A stretch of DNA of 15,837 nt, from positions 1 to 15,837 of the forward strand of contig QIJB01000061.1 of the NCBI GenBank assembly GCA_003231675.1, in the 5' to 3' direction. Below are positions 1-6,820 of the stretch, piece by piece (position 1 is the stretch's first letter; the number at the start of each line of letters is the position of its first letter). The translations under genes and the position numbers were made by a program. The notes below the pieces were generated by a model. The model saw only the letters and a program-made list of their open reading frames with translations. It did no database searches and was not told where the DNA came from. This stretch comes from Candidatus Campbelliibacteriota bacterium. GTDB lineage: Bacteria; Patescibacteriota; Minisyncoccia; UBA9983.

Positions 1-1
1 G

Positions 2-76
2 GTTGCCGATTTTGATGTGGTGCTGACAACCTTTGTTTATGAACAGGACAAGGGGACAAAGGTAAAGTCCAAGTAA
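2..76 (+). CDS. C-terminal end of an unidentified protein (partial)
   Basis: An open frame enters from the left edge and ends at a TAA at 74-76, giving 24 residues that end in KVKSK. The visible part contains an alternating hydrophobic strand (DVVLTTFVYE) and a charged tail. A beta-strand of this kind near the C-terminus is compatible with a PilO-like pilus assembly protein, but this is too little sequence to assign a family. The next gene is on the same strand 80 nt downstream, so the two may be co-transcribed. Confidence 0.5.
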   Translation, partial: VADFDVVLTTFVYEQDKGTKVKSK

Positions 77-156
77 GGAGCGGTTTTTCGGTGGTTCTAG
101 GATAAAGAGTTTTTTAAAAAACAGTTATCAACATTCAGCGCGTTCAATTCAATAAA

Positions 157-483
157 ATGAAAAAATTTGATTTTAAAAGAATAATGAGGTATTTTAATTA
201 CCATTCAGGGAAGAAAGTTTCCATTAACGTATTGGGCGGTTGGAAGGTTGTTTCATTGCTTTTCTTTGTTCTTTTATTTGTTTTCAGCGCGGTGGACATA
301 TATCTTTTTTTTGGATACCAAAAAGAGATGAATTCTAATATTAAGGCGAATTTGATCGATGATGTTCCCCATGTGGTTATCAATAAAAGCGATCTCAGCT
401 CCGTTATGGCTGAGTTTGAGAGAAGAAAAGCATTATTTGAGAATGCAATGGAATCTTCGGATGAAAAGGACCCTTCAAAATAA
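157..483 (+). CDS. Small single-pass membrane protein, function unknown
   Basis: A 108-residue protein that I do not recognise. It has a basic, probably cytoplasmic, N-terminal segment (about residues 1-29, rich in K/R), one hydrophobic membrane span at about 30-52 (VVSLLFFVLLFVFSAVDIY), and a charged outer part that ends in a helix rich in E, K and R. That topology resembles small accessory proteins of type IV pilus or secretion operons, but no motif proves it. The start is an ATG in an AT-rich leader without a Shine-Dalgarno site. It follows the end of another same-strand gene by 80 nt and is followed by a tRNA cluster after about 110 nt. The gap 77-156 holds a perfect AT palindrome at 109-122 and no other clear signal. 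Confidence 0.65.
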   Translation: MKKFDFKRIMRYFNYHSGKKVSINVLGGWKVVSLLFFVLLFVFSAVDIYLFFGYQKEMNSNIKANLIDDVPHVVINKSDLSSVMAEFERRKALFENAMESSDEKDPSK

Positions 484-596
484 GAGACGTGAATGGCGGA
501 TTTGAAAGATTTTTTTAGTTCACACCCGGTTTGATTGGATATTTTTGCGGAATTTCCATATTTGATGATCGGTTACATTTTGATTTTTACGAGAAA

Positions 597-668
597 GCCC
601 CTGTAGTTCAATGGACAGAACACCAGCCTTCTAAGCTGGACATGGAGGTCCGATTCCTCCCGGGGGCA
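597..668 (+). tRNA. tRNA-Arg(TCT)
   Basis: A full cloverleaf can be drawn. The acceptor strands GCCCCTG (597-603) and CGGGGGC (661-667) pair with one U-G. The anticodon stem CCAGC/GCTGG encloses loop CTTCTAA with anticodon TCT at 630-632. The T-arm is GGAGG-TCCGATT-CCTCC (644-660). The discriminator is A668. CCA is not encoded. I could not find a convincing promoter just upstream. Confidence 0.95.
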
Positions 669-683
669 CAGTTTTGCGAAAAA

Positions 684-706
684 AGAAGGGGTTCATTTCC
701 CCTTCT
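684..706 (+). other. Intergenic hairpin between tRNA-Arg and tRNA-Val
   Basis: AGAAGGGG (684-691) pairs perfectly with CCCCTTCT (699-706) around a 7-nt loop. It lies between the two tRNAs and ends one base before the 5' end of tRNA-Val(CAC). No T-run follows, so it is not a standard intrinsic terminator. It could act in tRNA processing of a joint transcript; this is inference. Confidence 0.5.
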
Positions 707-707
707 C

Positions 708-779
708 GGGCGCTTGGCTCAGTGGTAGAGCGTTCGCTTCACACGCGAAAGGTCACAGGTTCGATCCCTGTAGCGCCCA
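708..779 (+). tRNA. tRNA-Val(CAC)
   Basis: The acceptor GGGCGCT (708-714) pairs fully with AGCGCCC (772-778). The anticodon stem TTCGC/GCGAA holds loop TTCACAC with anticodon CAC at 740-742. The T-arm is ACAGG-TTCGATC-CCTGT. The discriminator is A779 and CCA is not encoded. It lies 39 nt after tRNA-Arg. Confidence 0.95.
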
Positions 780-820
780 CATCCCAGAACGCAGTTGCTC
801 GGCGCGCTTTATTGTTCCGG

Positions 821-850
821 TTTACATTAAAACGATTTTCATTTTATAAT
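821..850 (+). promoter_or_regulatory. Sigma-70-type promoter for tRNA-Val(TAC)
   Basis: TTTACA (821-826), an 18-nt spacer, and a perfect TATAAT (845-850). The predicted transcription start near 857 is just before the tRNA 5' end at 860, so the precursor would have a very short leader. Confidence 0.75.
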
Positions 851-859
851 GGTATCTAT

Positions 860-932
860 GGGCGGCTAGCTCAATGGCTAGAGCATCTCGTTTACACCGA
901 GAGGGTTGGGGGTTCGAGTCCCTCGCCGCCCA
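860..932 (+). tRNA. tRNA-Val(TAC)
   Basis: The acceptor GGGCGGC (860-866) pairs with GCCGCCC (925-931). The anticodon stem TCTCG/CGAGA holds loop TTTACAC with anticodon TAC at 893-895. The T-arm is GGGGG-TTCGAGT-CCCTC (908-924). The discriminator is A932 and CCA is not encoded. With the CAC gene beside it, the pair covers GUN valine codons. Its 3' tail is repeated and inverted in the downstream zone. Confidence 0.95.
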
Positions 933-1147
933 CAAAAAGAGCGCAGCGATTTTGAGGTGGCGAGCGAGCCAACTGCTTGGCTCGCGTAGGGACTCGAAAG
1001 CCACAGCGATGTTTTTGTTTTGCGAAGCAAAGGCAAAAACCGCGAGGCGGGCCTGCGAAAATTTTCCGTCAGGAAAATTATTTGTAGGCGAGTCCCTCGC
1101 CGCCCACAAAAAGAGCGCAGCGATTTTGAGGTGGCGAGGGAGCCAAC
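911..1147 (+). repeat. tRNA-Val tail repeat zone with nested palindromes
   Basis: A 59-bp unit starting inside the T-loop of tRNA-Val (915-973) recurs at 1089-1147 with one mismatch (965 C, 1139 G). The first copy continues into a hairpin (964-985: 9-bp stem, CTGC loop) and then into a reverse complement of the T-arm (989-998 against 913-922). A further hairpin is at 1011-1040 and another at 1060-1079 (8-bp stem, GTCA loop). A hairpin at 922-964 pairs the tRNA's own 3' acceptor strand with downstream sequence. The second copy stops in the CTGC loop. I see no convincing protein gene here; apparent antisense frames are tRNA shadows. Confidence 0.9.
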
Positions 1148-1252
1148 ATACGGTAGAGCGGATTAGAAAATTTCACTCAATTTCAATAAAATCATTGCTC
1201 TCGCTCCTTTGGGAAATTCTTCGTCATCCGTTTTTGATTTAAAGGATAATGC

Positions 1253-2407
1253 TTGCAAAACAAAAGCGGAATTGATAGACTTTTTAAAGTGAATTTCTTT
1301 AAAGCTATTGGTATAATAACGGCTATTTTGCTTTTTGCCTCCGCTTTGCTTTGGGGTTTTTATTTTTTTGGTTCTGCGGATTTTCAGGCAAAACAAGGGG
1401 TTGTTTTCCAAGCAAAACAAGAGCCGGTAAAAGCCGAAAAAAAAACGGAGTCAGCCGTCATATTCAACCCTAAAAAACTGTCATGGACGGAAATTACTCC
1501 ATCCGCTCCTTGGGAAAAGAGAGATTCCGGGGAAGTTTTTGTGTTTAAAAACAAAATGTGGCTTATGGGTGGTATTAGCGCCGAGAATCCCAAAGACAAT
1601 CATGCCGTCAAATACTGGGAGGCGACTCATTTTAACGATATTTGGAACACCGAAGACGGGCTGAATTGGACAAAGGTGGCCAGTAGCAGTGCCTGGGCGC
1701 CGAGGAGGTCAATGTCGGTCGTCTTTTTTAAAGACAAACTTTGGATGATGGGTGGCTGGAGCCCCGTAACCGGTTATACGAATGATATCTGGACATCAAC
1801 TGACGGAATCAATTGGACAAAAATAGTGGCGAACGCCCCTTGGCCGGCCAGGGAAGGGCAACTTGTAGAGGTATTCAAAAACAAAATGTGGCTTATTGGC
1901 GGAGTAAATTACGGAGAACGGCAAACTAAAAACGATGTCTGGTATTCTTCAAACGGCATTGAATGGACAAGGGTGAAAAATATTCCATGGAAGCCGAGAT
2001 GGGACCACGCGACGCAAGTATTCAAAGGAAAATTGTTTTTGGCGGGAGGAATGAATTTGGCCGGCGAAACATTTGATGATATTTGGGTGACGGACGACGG
2101 GTTAAAATGGACACTCATTACGGATAGTCCGCCGTGGCCGTCGCGCCAGGGGCATGCCCTTCTGTCATACAAAAACAAACTCTGGATTATAGGACGGTTA
2201 AATGACCTGGAAAATGGCGGGGTGAACGATGTCTGGTATTCTAACGACGGAACGAATTGGACAAAAACGGAAAACAATCCTCAGTGGGCCGGTCGCGAGG
2301 ATTTCTTCTCCACAGTTTTTAAAGACAGGATGTGGGTCTTTGGGGGGATGGATTCAAGCTGGCAATGGAGAAATGATGTTTGGGCTTCCAAATTTTTGTC
2401 GCGATGA
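1253..2407 (+). CDS. Membrane-anchored kelch/galactose-oxidase-type beta-propeller protein
   Basis: A 384-residue protein with a basic N-terminus, one membrane span (about 17-39), a linker (about 41-75) and six propeller-type repeats from about residue 77 to 378. Each repeat has a strand like FKNKMWLMGG followed by NDIW or NDVW, a turn such as (D/N)G-x-x-W and a PW-x-x-R element. The GG strands are at about 101, 162, 211, 260, 309 and 359. Kelch propellers usually bind proteins or glycans; no catalytic residues are evident. The start is TTG, chosen because an AAGGA site (1242-1246) lies 6 nt upstream and a stop in the same frame lies at 1247-1249; the ATG at 1249 is out of frame and stops quickly. 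The gene ends in an ATGA overlap with the wall enzyme, so the two proteins are probably made together and may act together outside the membrane. Confidence 0.85.
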   Translation: MQNKSGIDRLFKVNFFKAIGIITAILLFASALLWGFYFFGSADFQAKQGVVFQAKQEPVKAEKKTESAVIFNPKKLSWTEITPSAPWEKRDSGEVFVFKNKMWLMGGISAENPKDNHAVKYWEATHFNDIWNTEDGLNWTKVASSSAWAPRRSMSVVFFKDKLWMMGGWSPVTGYTNDIWTSTDGINWTKIVANAPWPAREGQLVEVFKNKMWLIGGVNYGERQTKNDVWYSSNGIEWTRVKNIPWKPRWDHATQVFKGKLFLAGGMNLAGETFDDIWVTDDGLKWTLITDSPPWPSRQGHALLSYKNKLWIIGRLNDLENGGVNDVWYSNDGTNWTKTENNPQWAGREDFFSTVFKDRMWVFGGMDSSWQWRNDVWASKFLSR

Positions 2408-4230
2408 ATGGTTTTTTTAAAAAAAACAAGCGAGCCTTATTGGTTTTGGTGGCAATCGGGTTATTGTCAATAGGTGGCGCGCTTGCCATTGATTTATCAA
2501 ATTTCAACGAGGGCAACCAACTCGCCCAGATTCTTTCGGTTGAAATCAATTTACTCAAGACTTGGCAACGGTCAAGCGGATTGACGAATAATATCGCCTA
2601 CAATTCTAAAGGAAAGGAAGTTGTTTTATTGCAAGGAATGTTGTCGCAAGACCTCGAAATTTATCCGGAAAAAAAGGTTACGGGGTACTATGGGAAATTA
2701 ACGAAATCAGCCGTTCTCAGATTTCAAAAAAAACATAAACTTCCAAAAACCGGCATGGTTGACAATGTAACCAAGGAGAAACTCAATAAAAATTTCTTGT
2801 CGTTTTTATGTCCCGAACCAAAAGTCACATATCCTGATTTTTTCTTCAGAAAAATCACAAAAACATCTCAAGCACTTCCGGAAGATTATACCCCACCTTC
2901 GCTCAAGGAGATTTCCGGGAGCGTCAAGACGATAGGTGTCAATTGTCTCAGGTCTAACGTTTTGCCGTATTTGGAAAAAATGTTCAATGGCGCCCAGAAA
3001 GACGGCGTATATCTGGCCGTTACATCAGGGTATAGAGGTCATAAAATCCAGAAATATCTTTATGACTACTGGCTTAGAAGATTCGGATCTTACGCCCTCA
3101 GTGTTGTTGCCCTGCCGGGGAAATCAGAGCATCAACTGGGAACAACTGTTGATTTAACGGATGCTTCGGTCGGTTATAAAGGAGTCAGTCCCCGCTTCGC
3201 GCGCGGCGTTGGGGCGAAATGGTTGATAAAACACGCGTACGAATATGGCTTTATTATGAGCTACCCCGAAGGTAGTCGGCGCAAGACCGGCTACAGATAC
3301 GAGCCATGGCACTGGAGATATGTCGGGAGCAAGATGTCTAATTTTCTTCATAAACAAGGACTTACCTTTAATGAAGCGCTCACCGCTAAACCGAAACCAT
3401 TCCCTAGAAAAGACCTTAAAAAAGGACTTAAACTTTCCGCTCTCGCGGCAATTTCCGTTTTTACCGGTATGGATGGGAAGGAACATTTTCTTATTGAGAA
3501 AAATATACATAAAGCTTTGCCGATTGCGAGCATCACAAAGCTAATGACCGCGCTTGTCGCTTCTGATATTTATAAAGGCGATGACACGGTTAAAATGAGT
3601 GAAACTTCTTTGTCGGGAAAAGGAATCTCTGGCTATTATTCTCCCGGGGACACTTTTTTCTTTAAAGATGCACTCTACGCTCTATTGTTGGCTTCGCACA
3701 ATGAAATCGCGAGCGCTATGTCCGAGCGGGAAGGGGTTGATAACTTCGTCCGGCTTATGAACAAGAAAGCCGTTCTCCTTGGAATGGCAAACACTCATTT
3801 TTTCAACCCAACAGGGCTTGACCCGAAAGCCGGAAGCGATGAAATCAATCAATCAACCGTTTTTGATATTTATAAGCTTTTAAAATATATATCCGAAAAT
3901 AGGGATGACATATATTCCATTTTGGGAAAAAAGGAATATCGTCTCACAGATATAAGCGGAAATTTAAAAGTGGACTTGCATTCAACCGATAAACTTCTTT
4001 CTGATGGAAGCGCGGTCCTTTCGGTGTTGGGCGGAAAAACGGGCGAAACTCCGCGAGCGAAAACAAATTTAGCGGTTGTTTCCAAGGCTCCCTCGGTCGG
4101 TCGCGTTGTGAGTGTTGTTCTTGGATCGCCGAATAATTTCAGCGATATGCGAAATTTGCTAAAATACATTAAAAATTCTTTTGTGTGGCAATCTCCAAGT
4201 GTTTTTCCAAAATCTGATTTTAGTGAGTAA
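2404..4230 (+). CDS. Bifunctional D,D-carboxypeptidase: PG-binding + VanY (M15) + S11 (PBP5-like)
   Basis: A 608-residue exported murein enzyme. Residues about 8-30 form a signal anchor. About 62-132 resemble a PG_binding_1 helix bundle. About 160-318 carry a VanY/M15B zinc D,D-carboxypeptidase: SGYRG near 208, SEHQLGTTVDLTD with His243 and Asp250, and EPWHWRY with Glu300 and His303. About 345-595 carry an S11 serine D-Ala-D-Ala carboxypeptidase: SITK (Ser376, Lys379), SHN (431-433) and KTG (545-547). Both active sites look complete, so both domains could remove the terminal D-Ala of stem peptides. The ATG at 2404 is preferred over the in-frame ATG at 2380 because it gives an ATGA overlap with the kelch gene and a proper signal peptide. 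Typical VanY or DacA proteins carry only one of these catalytic domains. The domain calls are firm; the joint role is inference. Confidence 0.93.
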   Translation: MNGFFKKNKRALLVLVAIGLLSIGGALAIDLSNFNEGNQLAQILSVEINLLKTWQRSSGLTNNIAYNSKGKEVVLLQGMLSQDLEIYPEKKVTGYYGKLTKSAVLRFQKKHKLPKTGMVDNVTKEKLNKNFLSFLCPEPKVTYPDFFFRKITKTSQALPEDYTPPSLKEISGSVKTIGVNCLRSNVLPYLEKMFNGAQKDGVYLAVTSGYRGHKIQKYLYDYWLRRFGSYALSVVALPGKSEHQLGTTVDLTDASVGYKGVSPRFARGVGAKWLIKHAYEYGFIMSYPEGSRRKTGYRYEPWHWRYVGSKMSNFLHKQGLTFNEALTAKPKPFPRKDLKKGLKLSALAAISVFTGMDGKEHFLIEKNIHKALPIASITKLMTALVASDIYKGDDTVKMSETSLSGKGISGYYSPGDTFFFKDALYALLLASHNEIASAMSEREGVDNFVRLMNKKAVLLGMANTHFFNPTGLDPKAGSDEINQSTVFDIYKLLKYISENRDDIYSILGKKEYRLTDISGNLKVDLHSTDKLLSDGSAVLSVLGGKTGETPRAKTNLAVVSKAPSVGRVVSVVLGSPNNFSDMRNLLKYIKNSFVWQSPSVFPKSDFSE

Positions 4231-4281
4231 TTGGCGCTTCAAGCCCAGAAAAAACTCCGGGAATATTTAAAATTGCCACAC
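4183..4281 (+). repeat. Inverted repeat spanning the stop codon of the wall enzyme gene
   Basis: GTGTGGCAAT (4183-4192) is the perfect reverse complement of ATTGCCACAC (4272-4281), separated by 79 nt that include the stop codon. A small hairpin AAAAT-CTG-ATTTT lies within the spacer. No T-run follows the right arm, so a standard terminator is not supported; it may fold the mRNA 3' end. Confidence 0.5.
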
Positions 4282-4325
4282 CCGAATAAATCAAATCTCT
4301 TTGACAGGTTTTTATTTTTAAGAAG

Positions 4326-4334
4326 TGGTATAAT
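4326..4334 (+). promoter_or_regulatory. Extended -10 promoter for the exporter genes
   Basis: TGGTATAAT is a consensus extended -10 (TGn plus TATAAT at 4329-4334), 34 nt before the ATG at 4368. A consensus-like TTGACA at 4301-4306 lies 22 nt upstream, too far for a normal spacer, so recognition probably depends on the extended -10. The leader after it is rich in purines (AGAGGGGGAAAG). Confidence 0.6.
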
Positions 4335-4367
4335 CTAAAGAGGGGGAAAGAAGAAAAAAAACAAAAA

Positions 4368-5912
4368 ATGAAAAAAATTTCATATTACTTGATTTTGGCG
4401 GTTATCATTGGAGGACTCCTCTCTTCCTTTTGGGTTTACCGAAAATATTTCCATGAAGACAATGGTAATTTTTTATCTTTTGGCGTTAAGAGGGGTTTGA
4501 TAAAAGAAATTGTGAAAGTAAGAGGCGAGGCGGTTTCCCAGAAAAAATTTAATTTGGAATTCCCATTTTCCGGAATTGTTGACGGAATTTTTGCAAAAGA
4601 GGGACAGACGGTTTACAGAGGAAAGCTTTTAATGAAGTTGGACAGCAGGGATTATGAATTGGAGGCCAAGCGACTGGAGGCTCTTCTTTCACAAAGGGTG
4701 CTGAATCTGGACAAATTAATAGCCGGAGCCACGGAGGATGATATAAATATTTCAAAAACAAAAGTGTCCGGAGCGAAAACTTCACTTGCCGAAGCGAAGA
4801 AAAATGTTATGGACAATCTGAGTAATTCTTACACGCAATCGGACGATGCCGTGAGGGGCAAGACCGACCGTTTTTTTAACAATCCTCGAACTTCCAATCC
4901 GACGATAGATTTCACAATTAACGATTATAAATTGAAAACCAACATAGAATGGAATAGGTTTTTATTGGAAGGAGTTCTTGATTCTTGGCAGGCGTCTCTC
5001 GGAAAAGTATCGGTTTCAGGGAATCTTGATTTACCCCTTAGAGACGCGAAAGAAGATCTCGGGAAAGTGAAATATTTTTTGAATCAAATCGCCTTGGCAG
5101 TGAATGGGCTCAAAGAGAACTCTAACCTTTCCCAAGGTGTTATTAATTTATGGAAGTCTAATACCTCTCTGGCGAGGAATAATGTGAACGCCATCACCGG
5201 TGCCCTTTTAGTGGCTGAAGAAAAGATGAGAAACGCCGAATCAAACTTGGCACTCGCCCAAAAAGAACTGACCCTTAAAACATCTGGAGCGAGACCCGAG
5301 GATATTAAAATAGCGAAGTCGCAAATTAATGAAGTTGAAAATCAAATTTCCATAGCCGAAGAGAAAATTAAAAAATCAAATCTTTACTCCCCTGAGGATG
5401 TTAAGGTTATGAAAATTCCGATTGAAAAAGGGGAGTTGTTTATGCCGGGAAGCCCCGCCATCTCTCTCTCCGCGTCCGGGCTCAAGATACAAGCCGATGT
5501 TTCCGAACTTGATATTGGAAAATTGAAGGCCGTAAACAATAACGATGTTTTAATAAAATTTGATGCTTTCCCGAACATTAGTTTCAAAGGGAAACTAGCC
5601 TTTATTGAACCGCAGGAGATTGTTAAAGATGGCGATACTTATTATCGCGTTAATGTTTTTTTCAATCAAAACAAAGAAAAAATTCGTCCGGGGATGAATG
5701 CCGATTTGGAAATTATGGTTTCTTCAAAAAGTAATGCCCTTAAAATACCTGAAATTGTTGTTTATAAAAAAAATGGCAAAAATTTTGTCAAGATTTTAAA
5801 AAATGGAAAAGTGTCTGAAAAAAGGATAGAGACGGGTATTGATGATGGAGAATTTATTGAGGTTAAAGAGGGTCTTGTTGAAGGACAAACGGTTGTTGTT
5901 TCTGATAATTAA
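4368..5912 (+). CDS. Membrane-fusion (HlyD/MacA-type) subunit of an ABC exporter
   Basis: A 514-residue protein with an N-terminal membrane anchor (about 5-24). A first half of a barrel-sandwich (lipoyl-like) domain at about 45-92 includes FSGIVDGIFAKEGQTVYRGKLLMKLD. A long helical hairpin follows at about 93-335, then the second lipoyl half with GELFMPGSPAISLS at 355-368, a beta-barrel at about 370-450 ending in IRPGMNADLEIMV, and a C-terminal membrane-proximal domain ending in GLVEGQTVVV. It is clearly longer than E. coli MacA; the extra length lies in the helical hairpin. In MacAB systems this subunit links the permease to an outer channel, but no such channel is encoded here, which fits a monoderm cell. 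It is followed after 15 nt by the ATPase gene. The organism-level role is inferred. Confidence 0.9.
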   Translation: MKKISYYLILAVIIGGLLSSFWVYRKYFHEDNGNFLSFGVKRGLIKEIVKVRGEAVSQKKFNLEFPFSGIVDGIFAKEGQTVYRGKLLMKLDSRDYELEAKRLEALLSQRVLNLDKLIAGATEDDINISKTKVSGAKTSLAEAKKNVMDNLSNSYTQSDDAVRGKTDRFFNNPRTSNPTIDFTINDYKLKTNIEWNRFLLEGVLDSWQASLGKVSVSGNLDLPLRDAKEDLGKVKYFLNQIALAVNGLKENSNLSQGVINLWKSNTSLARNNVNAITGALLVAEEKMRNAESNLALAQKELTLKTSGARPEDIKIAKSQINEVENQISIAEEKIKKSNLYSPEDVKVMKIPIEKGELFMPGSPAISLSASGLKIQADVSELDIGKLKAVNNNDVLIKFDAFPNISFKGKLAFIEPQEIVKDGDTYYRVNVFFNQNKEKIRPGMNADLEIMVSSKSNALKIPEIVVYKKNGKNFVKILKNGKVSEKRIETGIDDGEFIEVKEGLVEGQTVVVSDN

Positions 5913-5927
5913 TAAAATTCAATTTTT

Positions 5928-6776
5928 ATGGATGGAAAATTTTTTGATCCGGTTTGCGGTATGGATTTAAGCGATATTGAAGATGTCGCGACTTTTTCCT
6001 CAGGCGGAGAAGAATTTCGTTTTTGTGGAGATTATTGTGTGAATAGATTTAAAAAAAATCCTGGAAAATTTCAAAATGAACCCCTCATTAAGTTGAGGGA
6101 AGTGCGCAAGGTTTTTAAAATGGACGGCGCCGAAACAAGAGCATTGAGAGGCTTGAACTTGAATGTTTGGGCGGGAGACTTCACCGCCATTATAGGATCA
6201 AGCGGTTCAGGAAAGAGCACCGCCTTGAATATGATGGGCATGCTTGACAGACCGACGGGCGGAAAAATTTTTTTGAATGGAAAAAACACCTCCAGAATAG
6301 AGGACATCAAGAGAGCGAAATTACGTTCCGATATGTTTGGTTTTGTCTTTCAGCAGTATAATTTAATCCCATGGCTTACCGCCTATGAAAATGTCGCGCT
6401 TCCTCTTATCTTTGCCGGGGAAAAAGTGAACAAACAAAAAATAGAAACAGGCTTCCGTGAGGTGGGAATGAGCGACAGAATGGACCACCGCCCTTTTCAG
6501 CTTTCAGGAGGAGAGCAACAAAGGACGGCTCTTTTACGCGCCCTTGCCAATGAACCCGATATAATTTTAGGAGATGAGCCGACAGGAAACCTAGATTCAA
6601 AAACAGGGGGGATAATTTTAGAGATGCTGGTTAAATTAAATAAGGAAAAGAAAAAAACTTTAGTCATTGTCACCCACGATGCGGACATTGCCAATATGGC
6701 GGACCAAATAATCACCATTAAAGACGGAAAAACAATAAGGAATCACGGGAAGCATAAAAAAACATATACTGCCTAA
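5928..6776 (+). CDS. YHS-domain / MacB-type ABC transporter ATPase fusion
   Basis: A 282-residue cytoplasmic ATPase. Residues 1-48 form a YHS-like domain: DPVCGMDL with Cys10, then FRFCGDYC with Cys33 and Cys37, then FKKNPGKF. Such domains are known from heavy-metal P-type ATPases and related metal proteins. From about 52 it is a LolD/MacB-class ATPase: Walker A GSSGSGKST (90-98), Q-loop FQQYN (141-145), signature LSGGEQQR (192-199), Walker B IILGDEP with Glu217, D-loop region GNLD (220-223) and H-loop His250. All catalytic motifs are intact. It sits between the membrane-fusion gene (15 nt) and the permease gene (44 nt), so it should power that exporter. The YHS part suggests metal binding or sensing linked to transport; that link is inference. 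Confidence 0.93.
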   Translation: MDGKFFDPVCGMDLSDIEDVATFSSGGEEFRFCGDYCVNRFKKNPGKFQNEPLIKLREVRKVFKMDGAETRALRGLNLNVWAGDFTAIIGSSGSGKSTALNMMGMLDRPTGGKIFLNGKNTSRIEDIKRAKLRSDMFGFVFQQYNLIPWLTAYENVALPLIFAGEKVNKQKIETGFREVGMSDRMDHRPFQLSGGEQQRTALLRALANEPDIILGDEPTGNLDSKTGGIILEMLVKLNKEKKKTLVIVTHDADIANMADQIITIKDGKTIRNHGKHKKTYTA

Positions 6777-6820
6777 AATCAAATGATAAAAATCAGAAAT
6801 AAAAAACAGTTTTAAATATT

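Noticed and set aside
109..122. Perfect AT palindrome GTTTTTTAAAAAAC
   Set aside because: It is short and made of A/T runs, which are common in AT-rich DNA; no loop or flanking signal supports a terminator or operator.
822..1109. Reverse-strand open frame across tRNA-Val and its repeats
   Set aside because: It contains the ARDSNPQPS-type peptide that results from reading tRNA genes backwards. It has no family features and is explained by the tRNA and repeats.
860..1147. Integrated mobile element bounded by tRNA att sites
   Set aside because: The direct repeats begin in the T-loop as att sites do, but the interval is 174 bp with no integrase or other gene, and the inverted copies are not explained by site-specific integration. 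It remains possible only as a remnant.
2380..2403. Earlier ATG for the wall enzyme
   Set aside because: It would extend the overlap with the kelch gene and place extra hydrophobic residues before the basic signal-anchor start; the ATGA overlap at 2404 is more natural.
4301..4334. Canonical -35/-10 pair TTGACA and TATAAT
   Set aside because: The spacer is 22 nt, too long for sigma-70; only the extended -10 was kept.
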